A DNA stretch of 23,825 nucleotides from Alphaproteobacteria bacterium. GTDB lineage: Bacteria > Pseudomonadota > Alphaproteobacteria > Puniceispirillales > UBA1172. The notes below the pieces were generated by a model. It did not search any database and had not been told where the DNA came from. It saw only the letters and a program-made list of their open reading frames with translations. Positions 20,627 through 23,825 of the stretch are shown here, piece after piece. Position 1 is the stretch's first letter. Each line of letters starts with the position of its first letter. The DNA lies in NCBI GenBank assembly GCA_023259875.1, contig JALRFL010000045.1, positions 1 through 23,825 on the forward strand. The letters are read 5' to 3'. A program made the position numbers and the translations under genes.

Positions 20627-22309
20627 ATGGCATTGCCACAGCAATTTATGGATGAACTTCGTCGCAGAGTGTCGTTATCATCTGTCATTGGCAAGCGCGT
20701 GAAATTGATCGCACGTGGGAATCGCTTGATTGGCCTATGCCCCTTTCATCAGGAAAAAACCCCGTCTTTTCATGTTCGTGATGATGATGGGTATTATCAT
20801 TGCTTTGGTTGTGGTGTCAGCGGTGATGCCATTTCCTTTCTGCGTGAACAAGAAAGCATGAGCTTTATGGACGCCATCAATCATCTTGCTGGCATGGCAG
20901 GGATGACCGTACCCGAACAACAGAAATTAAGCCCCGAAGAACGCGAACAACGAAACAGCATGGCGCATATGCTAGAAGCCGCGGCGCAGTTTTTTGAGCA
21001 AAGCTTGCAAAAGGATAGCGGCCTCCACGCAAAATCGTATCTGGAAAAACGGCAAGTCAGCCTCAGCAGTCAAACCCGTTATCGCATCGGCTATGCCCCT
21101 GCAAGTGGGCTTTTGCCCCATTTAGAGAGGTTGGGCTATAAGCCTGAAGATATTGTTGCCGCAGGCTTGGCGCGGCGGTCTACCCGTGATCAATCGCTAT
21201 ATGATAACTTTCGCAACCGCTTGATGTTTCCGATAAAAAATCCGCGTGGTGAGGTCATTGCCTTTGGCGGCAGAGCGCTAGGCGAAGACCAAGAGCCAAA
21301 ATATCTGAATTCTGCCGATAGTCCGATGTTTCATAAAAAGCTGGTGTTATATGGCCTCAAAGAAGCGCGTGAACGCATCAAAGACGGCCTGCCTGTGATC
21401 GTGTCTGAAGGCTATATGGATGCTATTGCCATTGATCAGTATCAGGTCGCTGGTGCTGTTGCCCCCCTTGGCACAGCGCTAACCGAAGAGCAGATGGCGT
21501 TGATCTGGAAAAGCACCGATGCGCCTTTTTTGTGTTTTGATGGTGATGCGGCAGGGCAAAGGGCAGCGGCGCGAACATTGTTGCGGTTGTTGCCAGTTTT
21601 AGAACCGGGCAAGACGGTTCGGGTGATGCGACTGCCCACAGGGCAAGACCCTGATGATCTGCTGAAATCTGGTGGTGGTGATGCCTTGCGTCAGATTATG
21701 GATGCGTCAGAAAGTTTCGCAGATGCCCTATGGCATACCACATCTATGGATTATGACCTTTCAAAAGCAGAGCAAAAAGCCAAATTCTGGCAAGTCATGA
21801 GAGATCATATTCGGCAAATTAATAATCCAGCCATGCGTGATTCGCTAGGTGATGATATTCGCGCCCGAATCCGCGCCATGCGTGGGCAAGAGCAACCTAA
21901 CCTTAGTGGCGGAAAAATTATCGGAAAACGCCACGCCCAATCGACCGAGAATCTGCGCCCCAGTATCATTATGGCCATCCTCCTGCACCAGCCAGAATTA
22001 ATCCATGATGTGCATGAAGATTTGGTGCGATTAGATATTAAGGACAGGTTGGCAAAAAAAATGCTAAACATCATCGCTGACAGTGTTACAATAACAGACC
22101 ACCTTGACGAATCGACATTTCGGCATCATCTCATGCTGGCGGGGGTAAACGAAGAAGATCTGACAAGCCTAATGGATAAGATCAAAACCCGTATCAGGTT
22201 TGATCCAAGCCAGTTAAGTTTAGAAGACGCAAAAGTAAGACTTACAGAGTTAATATCATTAGAAATTCGCGGCTTAAGGTCCAGAGCCGTTTCTTCAATG
22301 CGATCTTAA
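20627..22309 (+). CDS. dnaG: DNA primase
   Basis: A 560-residue primase that makes RNA primers for the replication fork. The CHC2 zinc ribbon is intact (Cys38, His41, Cys59, Cys62 in LCPFHQEKTPSF and YYHCFGCGVSGD). The catalytic core follows, with RYRIGYAP, FRNRLMFPI, RGEVIAFGGRAL and KYLNSADSP, and the TOPRIM site with Glu261 in VSEGYMDAIA, the DGD at 305-307 and QDPDDLLKSGG. The C-terminal part (about 435-560) is the divergent helical region that binds the replicative helicase DnaB. The length is slightly shorter than E. coli DnaG. GAGG-containing sequence precedes the ATG. Only 25 bases separate it from rpoD, indicating co-transcription. Confidence 0.97.
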   Translation: MALPQQFMDELRRRVSLSSVIGKRVKLIARGNRLIGLCPFHQEKTPSFHVRDDDGYYHCFGCGVSGDAISFLREQESMSFMDAINHLAGMAGMTVPEQQKLSPEEREQRNSMAHMLEAAAQFFEQSLQKDSGLHAKSYLEKRQVSLSSQTRYRIGYAPASGLLPHLERLGYKPEDIVAAGLARRSTRDQSLYDNFRNRLMFPIKNPRGEVIAFGGRALGEDQEPKYLNSADSPMFHKKLVLYGLKEARERIKDGLPVIVSEGYMDAIAIDQYQVAGAVAPLGTALTEEQMALIWKSTDAPFLCFDGDAAGQRAAARTLLRLLPVLEPGKTVRVMRLPTGQDPDDLLKSGGGDALRQIMDASESFADALWHTTSMDYDLSKAEQKAKFWQVMRDHIRQINNPAMRDSLGDDIRARIRAMRGQEQPNLSGGKIIGKRHAQSTENLRPSIIMAILLHQPELIHDVHEDLVRLDIKDRLAKKMLNIIADSVTITDHLDESTFRHHLMLAGVNEEDLTSLMDKIKTRIRFDPSQLSLEDAKVRLTELISLEIRGLRSRAVSSMRS

Positions 22310-22313
22310 ATGA

Positions 22314-22325
22314 CATCAATTGATG
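22314..22325. repeat. 12-bp palindrome in the dnaG-rpoD junction
   Basis: CATCAATTGATG is perfectly symmetric and ends where the probable rpoD ribosome-binding site GGGA (22325-22328, six bases before the ATG) begins. It could be a binding site for a regulator or an RNA fold affecting rpoD translation; equally it may be chance. Confidence 0.4.
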
Positions 22326-22334
22326 GGATAATCT

Positions 22335-23825
22335 ATGGCACAAAGCAAAAAGAAAAAGCAGCAAGACAATACATCAGCGAAAGATGAAGCAGAGTTGGTT
22401 GAGGTATCGGCAAATGACGATTCGCCAGAGACGCTGCGAATCAGCGAAGAATCAATCAAAGCGCTTTTGAAAACAGGCCGTGAACGCGGATTTGTCACGC
22501 ATGATGAGTTGAATAAAGCGTTGCCGCAAGGGGAGCTAACCTCTGAGCAGATCGAAGATGTGATGGCGGAATTGAATTCTATGGGGGTCAATGTGGTTGA
22601 TGCTCCTGATCAAGATGACTCCTCCGAAGAAGATGACGAAGAGACCGCTGAGCGCGCCTCTGGCAATATCAGTGATGAAAGCCGTGGGTCTGATGACCCG
22701 GTGCGAATGTACCTGCGCGAAATGGGGACGGTGGAATTGCTGTCACGCGAAGGTGAAATTGCTATCGCAAAGCGGATCGAGGCTGGAAGAGAGCTTATGC
22801 TTGGTGGGGTTTATGAATCTCCCCTGACCATAAGGGCACTGTTGCAATGGCGAGATGAAATTGATCAGGGTCTGGTGTTGTTGCGTGATGTCATTGATTT
22901 AGAGACGACCTATGCGCGCATCAATGGGGAAACGGATGAGGCCTTACCGCTTGATGAAGGCGAAGATGACGATAGCGTCATAATGAAAGGCTCTAAAATC
23001 AGTTTGAAAGATGATGTTGAAGCCTCAGACAGTGATGAAGATGACGAGGATGAGGACGAAGACAACGAAGATGAAGATCAGGATGGCGAAAACAGCAACA
23101 GTGATGGCGATTCTGATGATCTGAATATGTCGCTTGCCGCGATGGAAGACGCTATTCGTCAAGATGTCATGAACATGATGGAAGACGTCTTTGTTACCTT
23201 CAAAGAATTAAGTCAAATCCGCGATAAACGCATCACCCAATTCAAAAAAGGCAATAGCGTTAACGCCAACACCGAAGAGCGCTATATCACTTTGCGCCTG
23301 CAGTTAATTCAGCAAATGGAACATATTTTGTTGGGGACAGGCCGAATCGAAGCGCTGATGGAACAGCTTTACGGGTTGAACAAGCATCTGACCCAATTAG
23401 AAAGCCAGATGCTGTCTAAGGCGATGTCATGCGGAATTAAGCGACCACAATTCCTTGGCTTCTGGAGTGGGCATGAGCTGGATAAAGACTGGCCACCCGA
23501 AGAAGCAGACAGTGCCGCTTGGACGAAACTTCGGACAAAACACGGGGATGAGATTGAGGAAATTCGGAAATCTATCATCCAGATGATGACCGAAATTGGA
23601 ATGCCTGTGTTTGAGTTCAAAGAGTTGATCCAAGTTATCCAACGCGGTGAGCGTGAGGCGGCGCGTGCCAAAAAGGAAATGGTGGAAGCGAATTTGCGGT
23701 TGGTGATTTCAATCGCCAAAAAATACACCAACCGTGGCCTGCAATTCCTTGATTTGATTCAAGAGGGCAATATTGGTTTGATGAAAGCGGTGGATAAGTT
23801 TGAATATCGCCGAGGGTATAAGTTT
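22335..23825 (+). CDS. rpoD: RNA polymerase primary sigma factor RpoD (partial, 3' end outside window)
   Basis: I translated this frame from the ATG at 22335; it is open to the right edge, 497 residues. It is the housekeeping sigma factor of the sigma70 family. Visible: a basic N-terminus (AQSKKKKQQ), region 1.1 (about 35-88, ISEESIKALLKTGRERGFVT), region 1.2 (about 121-152, SDDPVRMYLREMGTVELLSR), a non-conserved region with a very acidic insert (226-262), then ELSQIRDKRI and IQVIQRGEREAARAKKEM leading into region 2, where ANLRLVISIAKKYTNRGLQF and LDLIQEGNIGLMKAVDKFEY, the core-binding segment, end at the start of the -10 recognition helix. Regions 2.4 to 4 lie outside. It is 25 bases after dnaG. 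Confidence 0.97.
   Translation, partial: MAQSKKKKQQDNTSAKDEAELVEVSANDDSPETLRISEESIKALLKTGRERGFVTHDELNKALPQGELTSEQIEDVMAELNSMGVNVVDAPDQDDSSEEDDEETAERASGNISDESRGSDDPVRMYLREMGTVELLSREGEIAIAKRIEAGRELMLGGVYESPLTIRALLQWRDEIDQGLVLLRDVIDLETTYARINGETDEALPLDEGEDDDSVIMKGSKISLKDDVEASDSDEDDEDEDEDNEDEDQDGENSNSDGDSDDLNMSLAAMEDAIRQDVMNMMEDVFVTFKELSQIRDKRITQFKKGNSVNANTEERYITLRLQLIQQMEHILLGTGRIEALMEQLYGLNKHLTQLESQMLSKAMSCGIKRPQFLGFWSGHELDKDWPPEEADSAAWTKLRTKHGDEIEEIRKSIIQMMTEIGMPVFEFKELIQVIQRGEREAARAKKEMVEANLRLVISIAKKYTNRGLQFLDLIQEGNIGLMKAVDKFEYRRGYKF

Noticed and set aside
1..23825. tRNA or rRNA genes, CRISPR array, insertion sequence, prophage or toxin-antitoxin pair
   Set aside because: No cloverleaf-like segment, no regular repeat-spacer pattern, no transposase or integrase motif and no unexplained small gene pair were seen; gaps other than 8281-8649 are all under about 200 bases.

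Overview
The window reads as a contiguous piece of an alphaproteobacterial chromosome of moderate G+C content. It is densely packed with conserved housekeeping genes and shows no mobile element, CRISPR array, rRNA or tRNA. The assignment to Alphaproteobacteria rests on gene neighbourhoods: a MarR regulator, OmpR-type response regulator and EnvZ-like kinase cluster divergent from ilvE; uvrC-pgsA followed by molybdopterin-synthase genes; carA-carB-greA next to an Lrp/AsnC regulator; yqeY-dnaG-rpoD divergent from carA; and an ELM1-family protein. A marine SAR116- or Rhodospirillales-like source is possible, but this is inference.

Layout. Positions 1-2220 (minus) hold a two-component system with a MarR regulator, the kinase running off the left edge. 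At 2316-3197 (plus) is ilvE, divergent from the MarR gene and sharing a short promoter region with a good quasi-palindrome. At 3242-8280 (minus) lies a tight run read as uvrC, pgsA, mobB, moeA, moaD, moaE, coupling nucleotide excision repair and phospholipid synthesis genes to late molybdenum-cofactor steps. Positions 8281-8649 are the only long gap. It is AT-rich and holds two perfect DnaA-box sequences and several inverted repeats. At 8650-10749 (minus) is uvrB. At 10867-13172 (plus) are an aspartate-type aminotransferase and msrP, a Tat-exported Mo-molybdopterin methionine sulfoxide reductase. At 13188-14183 (minus) is an ELM1-family protein, at 14313-14786 (plus) an Lrp/AsnC regulator, at 14862-19869 (minus) carA-carB-greA, and at 20068-23825 (plus) yqeY-dnaG-rpoD, with rpoD cut by the right edge.

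Functional links. UvrB and UvrC are the helicase-loader and incision subunits of the same excinuclease. MoaD/MoaE form molybdopterin synthase, MoeA inserts molybdate, and MsrP is a likely consumer of the product. CarA/CarB make carbamoyl phosphate for arginine and pyrimidines. DnaG and the primary sigma factor RpoD form the usual replication/transcription pair.

I did not find a clear undescribed multi-gene system. The parts worth a second look are non-coding: the DnaA-box cluster between uvrC and uvrB, a perfect 10-bp inverted repeat upstream of msrP, and the operator-like quasi-palindrome over the ilvE promoter. Also notable are the disturbed reading frame at the start of the histidine kinase and the acidic insert in RpoD.
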